Both the position numbers and the translations under genes were made by a program. DNA of 64,000 bases from CAVVYA01 sp964577835 (lineage in GTDB: Bacteria; Pseudomonadota; Alphaproteobacteria; SMXQ01): the NCBI GenBank assembly GCA_964577835.1, contig CAZOBN010000001.1, positions 27,688-91,687 of the forward strand, read 5' to 3'. The notes below the pieces were generated by a model. That model did not search any database. It was not told the DNA's origin and saw nothing but the letters and a program-made list of their open reading frames with translations. Positions 7,682 to 16,293 of the stretch are shown in pieces (position 1 is the first letter of the stretch; every line of letters starts with the position of its first letter).

Positions 7682-9015
7682 GAGCGAGAAGAAGGCGGGC
7701 AACGGCCCGCGTCGGCTTGATCGGACGGCGGCGCTATCGCATGGGAGCCCTTAAAGCCCTCCCCCTCGACGGGGGAGGGTTGAGTAGGGGTGGATCGGCT
7801 GAGTGATGTCGAAGCACCCCCCACCCGCTCGCTTCGCTCGCACCCTCCCCCGCGGGTGGGGAGGGTTTCTATTGCTGCGTGCAATATTCCACCTTCGGGC
7901 GGCGGGCGAAGGCCCGCTTCCTTTCGGCCCTCCCCCTCGATGGGGGAGGGTTGGGTGGGGGTGGAGACGAAGCCCCCCACCCGCTCGCTTTGCTCGCACC
8001 CTCCCCCACGGGTGGGGAGGGTTTCAGGGGGCTTTGGCCTTAGCCCCAGCCGTTGGAACAAACTGTTGTCGGCGTCGTCCTCGGGATTCGGCGTGGTCAG
8101 CAGCTTGTCGCCATAGAAGATCGAATTGGCGCCGGCGAACAGGCAGAGCGCCTGGATGCCCTCGTCCATCTCGAGCCGCCCGGCGGCGAGCCGCACCATG
8201 GCGGCCGGCATCATGATCCGCGCCACGGCGATGGTACGCACCATGTCGAACGGATCGAGCGGCGCAAGCTTGTCGAACGGCGTGCCCTCGATCCGCACCA
8301 GCATGTTGATCGGCACGCTGTCGGGATGCTCTGGCAGATTGGCGAGCGTCACCAGCATGGCAGCGCGGTCGCGCTCGCCCTCGCCCATGCCGAGAATGCC
8401 GCCGCAGCATACCTTGAGCCCGGCCTCGCGCACGTTGGCCAGGGTCTCCAGCCGGTCGCCATAGGTCCGCGTCGTGATGACCCGGTCGTAATATTCCTCG
8501 GAGGTGTCGAGGTTGTGGTTGTAGTAGTCGAGTCCGGCATCCTTCAGCCGCTTCGCCTGTGGCGCTTCCAGCATGCCGAGCGTGACGCAGGTTTCCAGGC
8601 CCATGGCCTTGACGCCCTCGATCATCGGCACGATGCGGTCGAGGTCGCGTTCCTTCGGGCTGCGCCAAGCCGCGCCCATGCAGAAGCGCCCGGCGCCGGC
8701 GTCCTTCGCCTGCTTCGCGGCGGCCAGCACCTCGTGGAGCTCCATGAGCTTTTCGGCCTTGAGCCCGGTGTCGTAGCGCGAGCTCTGCGCGCAATAGCGG
8801 CAGTCTTCCGGGCAGCCGCCGGTCTTGACGTTGAGCAGCGTCGAAAGCTGCACCTCGTTGGGGTCGAAATAGCGGCGCAGCAAGCCATGCGCCTGAAACA
8901 GCAGATCGTTGAGCGGCAAGGCGAACAGCGCTTCGGCCTCGGCCTTGGTCCAATCGTGGCGGATATCCGGCTTGGCGACGGAAACGGGCTCGGAACGGCG
9001 CAGCTCGGTAGCCAT
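7678..9015 (-). CDS. bioB: Biotin synthase with a repeat-encoded C-terminal extension
   Basis: Radical-SAM enzyme inserting sulfur into dethiobiotin. Residues 1-330 are a complete BioB: the CPEDCRYC cluster (Cys68, 72, 75) binds the 4Fe-4S/SAM centre, YNHNLDTS and CCGGILGMGE follow, and the core ends GDKLLTTPNPEDDADNS. Where BioB normally stops, the frame runs on for 115 codons. Residues 331-363 and 383-420 are two translated copies of a GC-rich repeat (each starting ETLPTRGGGCE and ending EGEG), joined by 19 residues and followed by a 25-residue tail. The stop overlaps the bioA start, so the extension appears to lie inside the original gene. Whether it is tolerated, cleaved or unfolded is unknown. 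Confidence 0.95.
   Translation of the reverse strand: MATELRRSEPVSVAKPDIRHDWTKAEAEALFALPLNDLLFQAHGLLRRYFDPNEVQLSTLLNVKTGGCPEDCRYCAQSSRYDTGLKAEKLMELHEVLAAAKQAKDAGAGRFCMGAAWRSPKERDLDRIVPMIEGVKAMGLETCVTLGMLEAPQAKRLKDAGLDYYNHNLDTSEEYYDRVITTRTYGDRLETLANVREAGLKVCCGGILGMGEGERDRAAMLVTLANLPEHPDSVPINMLVRIEGTPFDKLAPLDPFDMVRTIAVARIMMPAAMVRLAAGRLEMDEGIQALCLFAGANSIFYGDKLLTTPNPEDDADNSLFQRLGLRPKPPETLPTRGGGCEQSERVGGFVSTPTQPSPIEGEGRKEAGLRPPPEGGILHAAIETLPTRGGGCERSERVGGASTSLSRSTPTQPSPVEGEGFKGSHAIAPPSDQADAGRCPPSSRS
7756..7869 (-). repeat. GC-rich dispersed repeat, copy A, inside bioB
   Basis: 114 bp (38 codons). Read on the minus strand it starts GAAACCCTCCCCACCCG, then GGGGGAGGGTGCGAGC, AAGCGAGCGGGTGGGG, and ends with the palindrome CCCTCCCCCGTCGAGGGGGA. 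Copy B matches it closely apart from the middle, where copy A is 15 bp longer. It contributes residues 383-420 of BioB. Confidence 0.85.
7927..8025 (-). repeat. GC-rich dispersed repeat, copy B, inside bioB
   Basis: 99 bp (33 codons), same orientation and same reading phase as copy A, from which it is separated by 57 bp (19 codons). The shared ends are GAAACCCTCCCCACCCG on the left and CCCTCCCCCATCGAGGGGGA on the right (minus strand). Copies A, B and the spacer are all multiples of three, so the bioB frame survives. Confidence 0.85.
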
Positions 9016-9210
9016 GGAAGATCCTGATACTGGGAGAACCGGGGGGCGTGGGCCCTGGGCGGACCTTAGTCGATACGGCCCGGCTTAGCAAAGAGGGCGT
9101 GGCCGAGAGGGTCTTGCAAAGCCGCGCTCCGCACGGTCCGTTAGGCCCGGGCGGCCGGATCCTATACACTGGCTCGATCGTTTCCGTCGGCCCAAGTCAC
9201 ACCATTGCTC
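9016..9210. promoter_or_regulatory. Divergent bioB / bioF intergenic region
   Basis: This 195-bp gap must hold the promoters of bioB-bioA (leftward) and bioF-bioD (rightward). A possible -10 (TATACA near 9164) precedes bioF. I looked for an alphaproteobacterial BioR box (TTATCTATAA-like) and for a BirA operator and found neither. The bioB ATG has a modest AGGA about seven bases upstream. Confidence 0.45.
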
Positions 9211-10410
9211 ATGGACAGTCTCTCCCGATTCGCCCGCGCCAAGATGGCCGAGATCGCCGCACGAAACCTCGTGCGCGTGCTCAAGCCCACCGCGCGCGGG
9301 CCGGCAGCCGGCGACGGGCTCGCCATCGAACGCAACGGCCGCACGCTCACCTCCTTTTCCTGCAACGACTATCTCGGATTGTCGCACCATCCCCAGGTGA
9401 TCGCGGCGGCGGTAGAGGCGACCGAGCGCTATGGCGCCGGCGCCGGCGCGTCGCGCTACGTGACCGGCGACAATCCGCTTTATGACGCGGTCGAGGCGCG
9501 ACTCGCGCGCCTGAAAGGCGGCGAGACCGCGATCGTCTTCGGCTCCGGCTACCTCGCCAATCTCGGCATCATCCCGGCACTCATCGGCGAGGACGACCTG
9601 ATCGTCGGCGACGAGCTGAGCCATGCCTGCATGCACGCCGGCGCGCGCCTGTCGCGCGCCACCATCCGCCTGTTCCGCCACAACGACGTGGCGCATTGCG
9701 CGGAGATTCTGGCCGCCGAACGGACGAAGCATCCCCATTGCCTGGTGATGACCGAGGGCGTGTTCAGCATGGACGGCGACCGCGCGCCCGTGCGGCGCCT
9801 CGCCACGCTCGCGCGCGAGCACGACGCCTGGCTGCTGACCGACGACGCCCATGCGCTCGGCGTCATCGGTGCCAAGGCGGGTTGCGGCCGTGGCAGCGCG
9901 CACGCCGACGGCGCGGTCGGCGCCGTGCCGCTGCAGATGGGCACCCTGTCCAAGGCCGTCGGCGCCTATGGCGGCTACCTCTGCACCGACAGGGATACGG
10001 CGGAATTCATCCGCCACCGCGCGCGCAGCCTGATCTATTCCACCGGCCTGCCGCCCGGCACGCTCGCGGCCATCGATGCCGCGCTCGACCTGATCGAGCA
10101 TGATTCCGCGCTGGTCGCGCGCCCGCTTGCGCTGGCCCGCCGTTTCACCAACGCGCTCGGCCTGCCCACGGCCCAAAGCGCCATCGTGCCTGTCGTCCTC
10201 GGCGATCCCGCGCGCGCGCTGGCCGCCGCCCAGGCGCTGGAGGAGGCCGGATTCCTGGTCGTCGCCATGCGCCCGCCGACGGTGCCGGAAGGCACCTCGC
10301 GCCTGCGCGTGACGTTTTCCGCCGCCCATACGGACGATGACGTCGCCCGGCTGATCGCCGCCATGAAGACGCTGAACCTCGCGCCGCGCGCCTTGGCCGC
10401 CGTGAAATGA
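9211..10410 (+). CDS. bioF: 8-amino-7-oxononanoate synthase
   Basis: PLP enzyme condensing pimeloyl-ACP/CoA with L-alanine to give KAPA, the first ring-assembly step of biotin synthesis. ATG 9211 chosen over an in-frame TTG at 9205. Motifs of the alpha-oxoamine synthase family: SCNDYLGLSHHP, GAGASRYVTGDNPLY, LLTDDAHALGVIG (PLP-ring Asp and His) and the PLP-lysine segment GTLSKAVGAYGGY. 399 residues, normal length. bioD follows after 10 bp, so the two are an operon divergent from bioBA. Confidence 0.96.
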   Translation: MDSLSRFARAKMAEIAARNLVRVLKPTARGPAAGDGLAIERNGRTLTSFSCNDYLGLSHHPQVIAAAVEATERYGAGAGASRYVTGDNPLYDAVEARLARLKGGETAIVFGSGYLANLGIIPALIGEDDLIVGDELSHACMHAGARLSRATIRLFRHNDVAHCAEILAAERTKHPHCLVMTEGVFSMDGDRAPVRRLATLAREHDAWLLTDDAHALGVIGAKAGCGRGSAHADGAVGAVPLQMGTLSKAVGAYGGYLCTDRDTAEFIRHRARSLIYSTGLPPGTLAAIDAALDLIEHDSALVARPLALARRFTNALGLPTAQSAIVPVVLGDPARALAAAQALEEAGFLVVAMRPPTVPEGTSRLRVTFSAAHTDDDVARLIAAMKTLNLAPRALAAVK

Positions 10411-10420
10411 GCGAGCCATC

Positions 10421-11131
10421 ATGAGCGGCCTGTTCATCACCGGCGCCGGCACCGAGATCGGCAAGACCTTCGTCACCTGTGCGCTCGCCCACCAACTGCA
10501 GCAGCAGGGCCGCACCGTCCAGCTGCTCAAGCCGGTCATCACCGGCTACAACCCGGACCGGCCGCGGGACAGCGACAGCGGCAAGCTGCTCGAAACCCTG
10601 CGCGTGCCGCCGACCGACGACAATGTCGCGGAGATCTCGCCTTGGCGCTACGAGACGCCGGTCGCGCCAAGCATGGCGGCGCGCATCGAGCAACGCGCAA
10701 TCGATCTCGGCGAGGTCGTCCAATTCTGCCGCGAGGCGCTGGAAGACCAGAGCACCTTCACTCTGATCGAAGGGGTCGGCGGCGTCATGGCGCCGATCAC
10801 CGAGACCTCGACCGCGGTCGACTGGATGATGGAGCTCGATTGCCCGGCCCTGCTGGTCAGCGGCAGCTATCTCGGCGCCATCAGCCACACCTTGACCGCC
10901 GCCACCGTGCTCGCCGAGCGCAAGGTCAACCTGATCGGCGTCGTGGTCAGCGAATCGGACCACAGCCCGGTGCCGCTGAAGGAAACCACCCACGCCATCG
11001 GCCAGCTATTGCCGGGCCAGCACGTCACCGGCGTGCCGCGCGTGCCGTCCTACCGCGACGCGCCCGACCTGCTGCACTTCATCGAATTCTCGCTCAAGTC
11101 GCGGCACCGCAAGGTGGCGAGCACGCCGTAA
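10421..11131 (+). CDS. bioD: ATP-dependent dethiobiotin synthetase
   Basis: Closes the ureido ring of dethiobiotin from DAPA, CO2 and ATP. The P-loop is GTEIGKTFVTCAL near residue 9, followed by LLKPVITGY and the EGVGGVMAPIT motif near residue 112, all BioD-specific. 236 residues. Second gene of bioFD. With bioB and bioA this cluster supplies every step from pimeloyl thioester to biotin; no pimelate-forming gene (bioC/bioH or bioZ) is visible in the window. Confidence 0.95.
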   Translation: MSGLFITGAGTEIGKTFVTCALAHQLQQQGRTVQLLKPVITGYNPDRPRDSDSGKLLETLRVPPTDDNVAEISPWRYETPVAPSMAARIEQRAIDLGEVVQFCREALEDQSTFTLIEGVGGVMAPITETSTAVDWMMELDCPALLVSGSYLGAISHTLTAATVLAERKVNLIGVVVSESDHSPVPLKETTHAIGQLLPGQHVTGVPRVPSYRDAPDLLHFIEFSLKSRHRKVASTP

Positions 11132-11156
11132 CGGCAAGCTCTGTCCGCAACCACAT

Positions 11157-11299
11157 CACCCCCACCCCAACCCTCCCCCCTCGAGGGGGAGGGTGATTTA
11201 GCGCATGTCGTTCCCTCCCATTGTTGGGGAGAGGAGTCACATCTATCGCCATCATTTTATTCCTCCCCCCTTGTGGGGGAGGTTAGGTGGGGGGGGTGC
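11157..11299. repeat. GC-rich dispersed repeat, diverged copy C, between bioD and recR
   Basis: Two inverted modules face each other: CCCTCCCCCCTCGAGGGGGA near 11171-11190, flanked by ACCCCCACCCCAA, and CCTCCCCCCTTGTGGGGGAGG near 11262-11282, flanked by TAGGTGGGG. The modules are the palindromic ends of the repeat found twice inside bioB, with a different middle. It fills the gap between the convergent bioD and recR genes and could end transcripts from both sides. Confidence 0.7.
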
Positions 11300-11316
11300 T
11301 TTCAAAAACGGTGCCG

Positions 11317-11910
11317 CTACAGCGGCCGTCGCGCTTTCAGCGCGGCGCCGAGCGTGCCGTCGTCGAGATAGTCGAGCTCGCCGCCGACCGGGACGCCGTG
11401 GGCGAGCCGGCTGACGATGGCGCCGCCTTGGCGCAGGCGGTCGGTCAGGTAGTGGGAGGTCGTCTGGCCGTCGACGGTGGCGCCCATGGCGAGGATGACT
11501 TCCGTGACCTCCGGCGGATGGGCGCGCGCGATCAGCTTGACGATGTTGAGATCGTCGGGCCCGACACCGTCGAGCGCCGACAGCACGCCGCCCAGCACAT
11601 GGTAACGGCCGCGGAACACGGCGGCGCGCTCCAGGGCCCACAGGTCCGCCACATCCTCGACGACGCAGATCGTCGCCCGGTCGCGCCGCGGATCGGCGCA
11701 GATGGCGCACGGGTCGGTGGTGTCGAGATTGCCGCAGATGCCGCAGGCGCGCACCCGCTCGGCGGCCTCCGTGAGGGCCGTCATGAGCGGCTGCATCAGG
11801 GATTCGCGCTTCTTGAACAGATGCAGCGCCGCACGACGCGCCGAACGCGGACCCAGCCCCGGCAATTTTGCCAGCAACTGAATCAGGCGCTCGATCTCGG
11901 GTCCGCTCAT
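11317..11910 (-). CDS. recR: Recombination mediator protein RecR
   Basis: RecR with RecF/RecO loads RecA at single-strand gaps. The 197-residue protein shows a helix-hairpin-helix start (LAKLPGLGPRSARRAALHL), the C4 zinc module (CGICGNLDTTDPCAIC) and a Toprim domain (CVVEDVADLWALERA; HPPEVTEVILAM). Last gene of the conserved dnaX-ybaB-recR cluster, 40 bp after ybaB. Confidence 0.96.
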   Translation of the reverse strand: MSGPEIERLIQLLAKLPGLGPRSARRAALHLFKKRESLMQPLMTALTEAAERVRACGICGNLDTTDPCAICADPRRDRATICVVEDVADLWALERAAVFRGRYHVLGGVLSALDGVGPDDLNIVKLIARAHPPEVTEVILAMGATVDGQTTSHYLTDRLRQGGAIVSRLAHGVPVGGELDYLDDGTLGAALKARRPL

Positions 11911-11950
11911 GACGGAAGTCTAACGCAGGCGAAGCCGGCCATCACCGAAA

Positions 11951-12274
11951 TCAGAACGGCATCTTCATGCCCGGCGGCAATTGCAGCCCGCCGGTGATCT
12001 TGGCCATTTCTTCCGCCATATGGGCGTCGACCTTGCCTTTGGCGTCGTTGAACGCGGTGACGACGAGGTCTTCGAGCACCTCGGTATCCTTCGGATCGAC
12101 GAGGCTCGGGTCGATCTTCACGGCGCGCATCTCGTTCTTGCCGTTGAGCGTGACTTTGACCATGCCGCCGCCGGAGGCGCCGGTCATCTCGACGGCCGCG
12201 AGCTTTTCCTGCATCTCGGCCATCTTGGACTGCATCGCCTGGGCCTGCTTGAGCATTTGGCCGAGGTTCTTCAT
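11951..12274 (-). CDS. YbaB/EbfC family nucleoid-associated protein
   Basis: 107-residue DNA-binding protein of the YbaB/EbfC family, which binds DNA as a dimer and affects nucleoid organisation. It has the typical N-terminal helix MKNLGQMLKQAQAMQSKMAEM, the GGGMVKVTLNGKNEM strand pair and a C-terminal PPGMKMPF. The start codon overlaps the dnaX stop (ATGA), and position between dnaX and recR is highly conserved in bacteria. Confidence 0.95.
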   Translation of the reverse strand: MKNLGQMLKQAQAMQSKMAEMQEKLAAVEMTGASGGGMVKVTLNGKNEMRAVKIDPSLVDPKDTEVLEDLVVTAFNDAKGKVDAHMAEEMAKITGGLQLPPGMKMPF

Positions 12275-14202
12275 TCTGGATAGTCTCCTTCGAAACTCGG
12301 TGGCGGCGCACCGTCGTCAATGGGCCCGTCTTCGCTGTCGGGCAAGGATTCCGCGTCCGGCGTCTCGCCGTCGCTGGGCACGAAATCGACCGTCGGGCGC
12401 GTGGTGCGCACCTCGGTGATCCTGGCGCCCGGGAAGGCCAGCAGGGCGGCGCGCACGAACGGATGCTGCGCCGCCGAATCGCGATCCATCCGCTTCTGGG
12501 TGGCGTCCTGCTCGGCGAGTGTCGGCTGACCAGGAAGGTCGGACGGGCTGACGAGCCAGCGCTGGCCGGTCCAATCGCTCAGGCATTCGCTGACCCGGTT
12601 GGGAAGATTTTTGGGCGCCTCGGGACGCGGGCGGAATTCGATGCGGCCGGCTTCGAAGCTCACCGGATGCACATCATGCATCAGATGGGCGTGCAGCAGC
12701 CCTTCGCGCTTGCGGGCGAACAGCGTCACGGCCTCGCGGAAGCTGGTCGGCATGGGCTCGAAGCCGGGCTGGGCCGGTGCCGCCACGGGAGCGGCCCGCG
12801 CGGCCAGCGCATGGGCGCCCTCGGCCAACCCGGCACCGCTCATGGCAGCACCCGCCATCATGGTGGGAGACGCGGGGGCGCCGGTTCCGGTGGGCGCGGT
12901 CGAGACCGTCTGCGAGCCCACGGCTGGGGCGCGCCCGCCGTTGGCGGTAGCGCCGCTGCCTTGGCCGCCGCTCGGCGCGGAACGGGGCGCTGCATCGCCG
13001 CCTTGCGACAGGCGCTTCACCAGGTCGGCGGGCGGCGGCAGATCGGACGCATAAGCGAGACGCACCAGGACCATTTCCGCGGCCTGCATCGGATCGGGGG
13101 CGAACTGCGCCTCCTGCAGCCCCTTCAGCAGCAACTGCCAGGCCCGCGCCAGGACCGGCATGGACAGCGCGCCGGCGAGCTGGGCGCCACGCACCCGTTC
13201 GGCCTCCGGCACGGTGACGTCCCTGGCCACGTCGGGCGCGACCTTGATGCGGGTGATCCAATGGGTGAGATCGAGCAGGTCCGCGATGACGGTCGCCGCG
13301 TCGGCGCCCGCCACATGCTGCTCGGCCATGACCGCCAAGGCCTGGGCGACCTGGCCCTTCATCACCGCCTCGAACAGGTCGAACACGCGGGTGCGGTCGG
13401 CCAGGCCGAGCATCTCGCGCACCTGGTCTTCGGAGATCGTCGCAGCGCCCCCGGCCGCCTGGGCGCCGGCGCCATGGGCGATGGCCTGGTCGAGAATGGA
13501 CAGAGCGTCGCGCACCGAACCGTCGGCAGCCCGGGCGATCAGCACCAGCGCCGCAGGATCGATCGAAACCTGTTCCTTGCGGGCGATCGTGCCGAGATGG
13601 GCCGCCAATTCCTCCTCGCCCACTCGGCGCAGATCGAAACGCTGGCAGCGCGACAGCACGGTGATCGGGATTTTACGGGATTCGGTGGTGGCAAAGATGA
13701 ACTTCACATGCTCGGGCGGCTCTTCCAGCGTCTTCAGCAGGGCGTTGAAGGCGTTGTTCGACAGCATGTGCACTTCGTCGATGATGTAGACCTTGTAGCG
13801 AGCCGAAACGGGGCGGTAACGCACCCCCTCGATCAGCTCGCGCACGTCGTCGACGCCGGTGCGCGACGCCGCATCCATCTCCAGCACGTCGACATGGCGG
13901 TCTTCGCTGATCGTGGTGCAATTGGCGCAGACGCCGCAGGGTTCCGGCGTGGGGCCGCCCTGGCCATCGGGGCCGATACAGTTGAGCGCGCGGGCGATGA
14001 TGCGGGCCGTCGTGGTCTTGCCGACCCCACGAACGCCGGTCAGCAGCCAGGCATGGGCGAGCCGGCCCGAGCGGATGGCGTTGGTCAGGGTGCGCACCAG
14101 CGCCTCCTGGCCGATCAGGCCCTCGAACGAGGTCGGCCGGTATTTGCGGGCAAGGACCCGGTACGCGGAATCGGCGGGGCCGGCTGCGGTCTGTTCGTTC
14201 AT
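12271..14202 (-). CDS. dnaX: DNA polymerase III subunit gamma/tau
   Basis: Clamp-loader ATPase. Start set at ATG 14202 (MNEQTAAGPADSAYRVLARKYRP); the open frame continues upstream to 14259 without family similarity. Domains: AAA+ with Walker A GVRGVGKTTTA, four zinc-site Cys within CIGP...CGVCANC, Walker B IIDEVHMLS, domain III, a proline/alanine-rich linker (about residues 395-480), and a tau-type C-terminal domain. I saw no A-rich slippery heptamer inside, so a frameshift-made gamma form is not indicated. 643 residues. Confidence 0.95.
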   Translation of the reverse strand: MNEQTAAGPADSAYRVLARKYRPTSFEGLIGQEALVRTLTNAIRSGRLAHAWLLTGVRGVGKTTTARIIARALNCIGPDGQGGPTPEPCGVCANCTTISEDRHVDVLEMDAASRTGVDDVRELIEGVRYRPVSARYKVYIIDEVHMLSNNAFNALLKTLEEPPEHVKFIFATTESRKIPITVLSRCQRFDLRRVGEEELAAHLGTIARKEQVSIDPAALVLIARAADGSVRDALSILDQAIAHGAGAQAAGGAATISEDQVREMLGLADRTRVFDLFEAVMKGQVAQALAVMAEQHVAGADAATVIADLLDLTHWITRIKVAPDVARDVTVPEAERVRGAQLAGALSMPVLARAWQLLLKGLQEAQFAPDPMQAAEMVLVRLAYASDLPPPADLVKRLSQGGDAAPRSAPSGGQGSGATANGGRAPAVGSQTVSTAPTGTGAPASPTMMAGAAMSGAGLAEGAHALAARAAPVAAPAQPGFEPMPTSFREAVTLFARKREGLLHAHLMHDVHPVSFEAGRIEFRPRPEAPKNLPNRVSECLSDWTGQRWLVSPSDLPGQPTLAEQDATQKRMDRDSAAQHPFVRAALLAFPGARITEVRTTRPTVDFVPSDGETPDAESLPDSEDGPIDDGAPPPSFEGDYPE

Positions 14203-14283
14203 GAGCCCCGTGCTTCGTCTGCCTGACTTATATGGGCGGTTCGCGGCGGGTGACGGCATGGGCGAGGATCACGCCCGACGCGG

Positions 14284-14383
14284 GTGGGAGACTGGACACT
14301 GACCTAGGCCGAAACTCGTTACGGCTGCTTCCTTCCGGACCTGACCGGGTTGGCGAGGGACCTATCCACCGCCAGCCTCCCGA
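14284..14383 (-). ncRNA. ffs: Signal recognition particle RNA, small bacterial type (4.5S)
   Basis: On the minus strand the invariant SRP domain IV sequence is present: GTCAGGTCCGGAAGGAAGCA with its GGAA tetraloop and asymmetric bulge. The ends pair perfectly apart from one G-U (GGGAGGCTGG at 14381-14372 with CCAGTCTCCC at 14295-14286), defining about 96-100 nt. The RNA binds Ffh and targets inner-membrane proteins. It lies just upstream of dnaX on the same strand, a common alphaproteobacterial location. Exact ends are estimated from the terminal helix. Confidence 0.95.
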
Positions 14384-14556
14384 AGGCACTATATCAGGAG
14401 CCCGGGCGAGAGTCACAAGGAGGAGGATGAGGGCTACCGAGCGAAGCGTGGGAACCGGTCGAATGCCAGGCACGTTGACCGAAACCAGGCGGGATTCGGC
14501 GTTTCCGCGCTCGCTCCCTGGCTGGTATGATCCCCGGAACGCTAAAAGGTCGCCGT

Positions 14557-15558
14557 ATGCAGGTCGTGCACGAAGCCAGACGCTTTCACTACACCAAATT
14601 CGAAACGGCGGCCCACCTGCCCGATGATGGCGCGGATGTGGTGCGCGGCCTTTCGCAGGAGCAGAAGTGGCTGCCGTCGCGATTTTTCTACGACGCCCGC
14701 GGCTCGCGCCTGTTCGATGCGATTTGCGACCTGCCGGAATATTATCCGACCCGCACCGAAGAGAGCATCCTGGCGGAATTCGCCGGTGAGGTTGCCGAGC
14801 GCACCGGTCCTGTGGATATCGTCGAGCTCGGCAGCGGCAGCGCGCGCAAGACCCGTCTGCTGCTGACCGCCTATTCCGAGGCCGACGCCAGTGCCCCACT
14901 GCAGTATGTGCCGATCGACGTGAGCGAGGACGCGTTACGCGCCAGTGCCGGCAATCTGCTGCAGAGCTATCGCAACCTGCAGATCAGCGGCTTTTCGGGC
15001 ACCTACGAGCAGGGCCTCGCCGCCCTGCCGGACCCCCTGGCGCCGCGCCGCATGGTGATCTTCCTCGGCAGCTCGCTCGGCAATTTCCACGCGAACGGCC
15101 GCGCCGAACTGTTCGCGCAGGTTTCCGAGGCGCTGTCGCCGGGCGATTTCCTGCTGCTCGGCATCGATCGCCATAAGAGCAAGATGATCCTGGAGCCGGC
15201 TTACAACGACAGCCAGCGCGTCACCGCGGCGTTCAATCTCAACATGCTGCGCCATCTGAACCGCCGATATGGCGGCAATTTCGTGCTCGACCAGTTCGCT
15301 CACCTCGCCTTCTACAACGAGATGGAGCGGCGCATCGAAATGCACCTCACCAGCCTGCGGCCGCAAGCGGTGCGTCTCGGCGGCCTCGGCCTGAGCACCG
15401 AGTTCGCGATCGGCGAGACGGTCCGCACCGAGGTTTCCTACAAATTCGAATTGCCGGCGCTGCTCAACGAATGCCGGCCGCACGGGTTTTCCCATCTCGG
15501 CAGCTGGTCGGACCCGAACCGCTGGTTCGCCGTCACCCTGTTTCAGCTCGGCGGCTAG
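14557..15558 (+). CDS. egtD: L-histidine N-alpha-methyltransferase (EgtD family)
   Basis: EgtD trimethylates histidine to hercynine with three SAM, the first step of ergothioneine synthesis. ATG 14557 has AAGG about seven bases upstream; an earlier in-frame ATG (14527) lacks one. The protein (333 aa) has the DUF2260/Methyltransf_33 architecture: WLPSRFFYDARGSRLFDAIC, EYYPTRTEESIL, the SAM loop VELGSGSARKTRLLL, FLGSSLGNFH and a C-terminal SYKFELPALL. No egtB (sulfoxide synthase) lies nearby; the next gene is a class I glutamine amidotransferase. The substrate is inferred from family only. Confidence 0.85.
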   Translation: MQVVHEARRFHYTKFETAAHLPDDGADVVRGLSQEQKWLPSRFFYDARGSRLFDAICDLPEYYPTRTEESILAEFAGEVAERTGPVDIVELGSGSARKTRLLLTAYSEADASAPLQYVPIDVSEDALRASAGNLLQSYRNLQISGFSGTYEQGLAALPDPLAPRRMVIFLGSSLGNFHANGRAELFAQVSEALSPGDFLLLGIDRHKSKMILEPAYNDSQRVTAAFNLNMLRHLNRRYGGNFVLDQFAHLAFYNEMERRIEMHLTSLRPQAVRLGGLGLSTEFAIGETVRTEVSYKFELPALLNECRPHGFSHLGSWSDPNRWFAVTLFQLGG

Positions 15559-15573
15559 ACCCGCCAGGACCGC

Positions 15574-16293
15574 ATGATGGACCAGCCCCTCCGCAAGTCC
15601 GCGCTGGCCGTCCGCCATGTCGCCTTCGAGGATCTCGGCAGCTTCGGACCTCTCCTGGAGAGCCAGGGCTACGCCATCCGAACTGTGGACGCCGGTTACG
15701 ACGATCTTCGCCAGCCGGGCAAGTGCGACCTGCTCATCATCCTGGGTGGCCCGATCGGCGCCAATGACGAGGCCGATTTTCCCTTCATTCGCGACGAACT
15801 GCGGCTGATCGAGCAGCGGGTACGCCTTGGGCAGCCCGTTCTCGGCATCTGTCTCGGTGCGCAGCTCATCGCGCGCGCGCTCAGCGCCAGGGTCTACCGG
15901 GCGAAAGCCAAGGAGATCGGCTTTGCAACCGTGTCCTTGACGGACGCGGGTCGGCAATCTTGCCTGGCACCGCTCGCCGACACGGCGGTCCTGCATTGGC
16001 ATGGCGACACCTTCGATTTGCCGGCTGGCGCGCGACATCTGGCCGCCACCGAGATCTGCCCGCATCAGGCCTTCGCCTGGGGGACGGACGATGCCGTGCT
16101 GGCGCTGCAATTCCACCCTGAGGTCACCGCGCGCGGTTTGGAGCGCTGGTTCATCGGCCATTCCGGCGAGATCGCCGCGAGCGGCCTGTCGGTCGCGGCG
16201 CTGCGCGAGGACGCCGCCCGCCATGGCACGGCACTCGAACGGGCGGCGGGCGACATCGTCACCCGATGGCTGGCCGGCGCGCCCGTGCGATGA
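15574..16293 (+). CDS. Class I glutamine amidotransferase-like protein
   Basis: 239 residues. Triad-type class I GATase: nucleophile Cys in GICLGAQLIARA (about residue 94), histidine in QFHPEV (about residue 182) with the adjacent Glu, and the LGGPIGANDE oxyanion-strand loop. It resembles stand-alone GMP-synthase-like GATases of unknown target (YfeJ type) more than GuaA itself. It starts 15 bp after egtD and overlaps nudC (ATGA), so the three genes are probably one transcript. Hydrolysis of a gamma-glutamyl bond is the expected chemistry; the acceptor is unknown. Confidence 0.85.
   Translation: MMDQPLRKSALAVRHVAFEDLGSFGPLLESQGYAIRTVDAGYDDLRQPGKCDLLIILGGPIGANDEADFPFIRDELRLIEQRVRLGQPVLGICLGAQLIARALSARVYRAKAKEIGFATVSLTDAGRQSCLAPLADTAVLHWHGDTFDLPAGARHLAATEICPHQAFAWGTDDAVLALQFHPEVTARGLERWFIGHSGEIAASGLSVAALREDAARHGTALERAAGDIVTRWLAGAPVR

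Noticed and set aside
7678..8025. The bioB extension as a sequencing or frame-call artefact
   Set aside because: Both repeat copies and the spacer preserve phase, and the final stop overlaps the bioA start, which would be an unlikely coincidence for an error.
9016..9210. BioR or BirA operator between bioB and bioF
   Set aside because: No TTATCTATAA-like or BirA-like palindrome was found in the gap.
12271..14202. Programmed frameshift in dnaX producing a gamma subunit
   Set aside because: No A-rich slippery heptamer with a downstream hairpin was seen in the linker region.
12463..14226. 587-residue open frame on the plus strand opposite dnaX
   Set aside because: Antisense to a certain dnaX; composition is that of a reverse-complement shadow.
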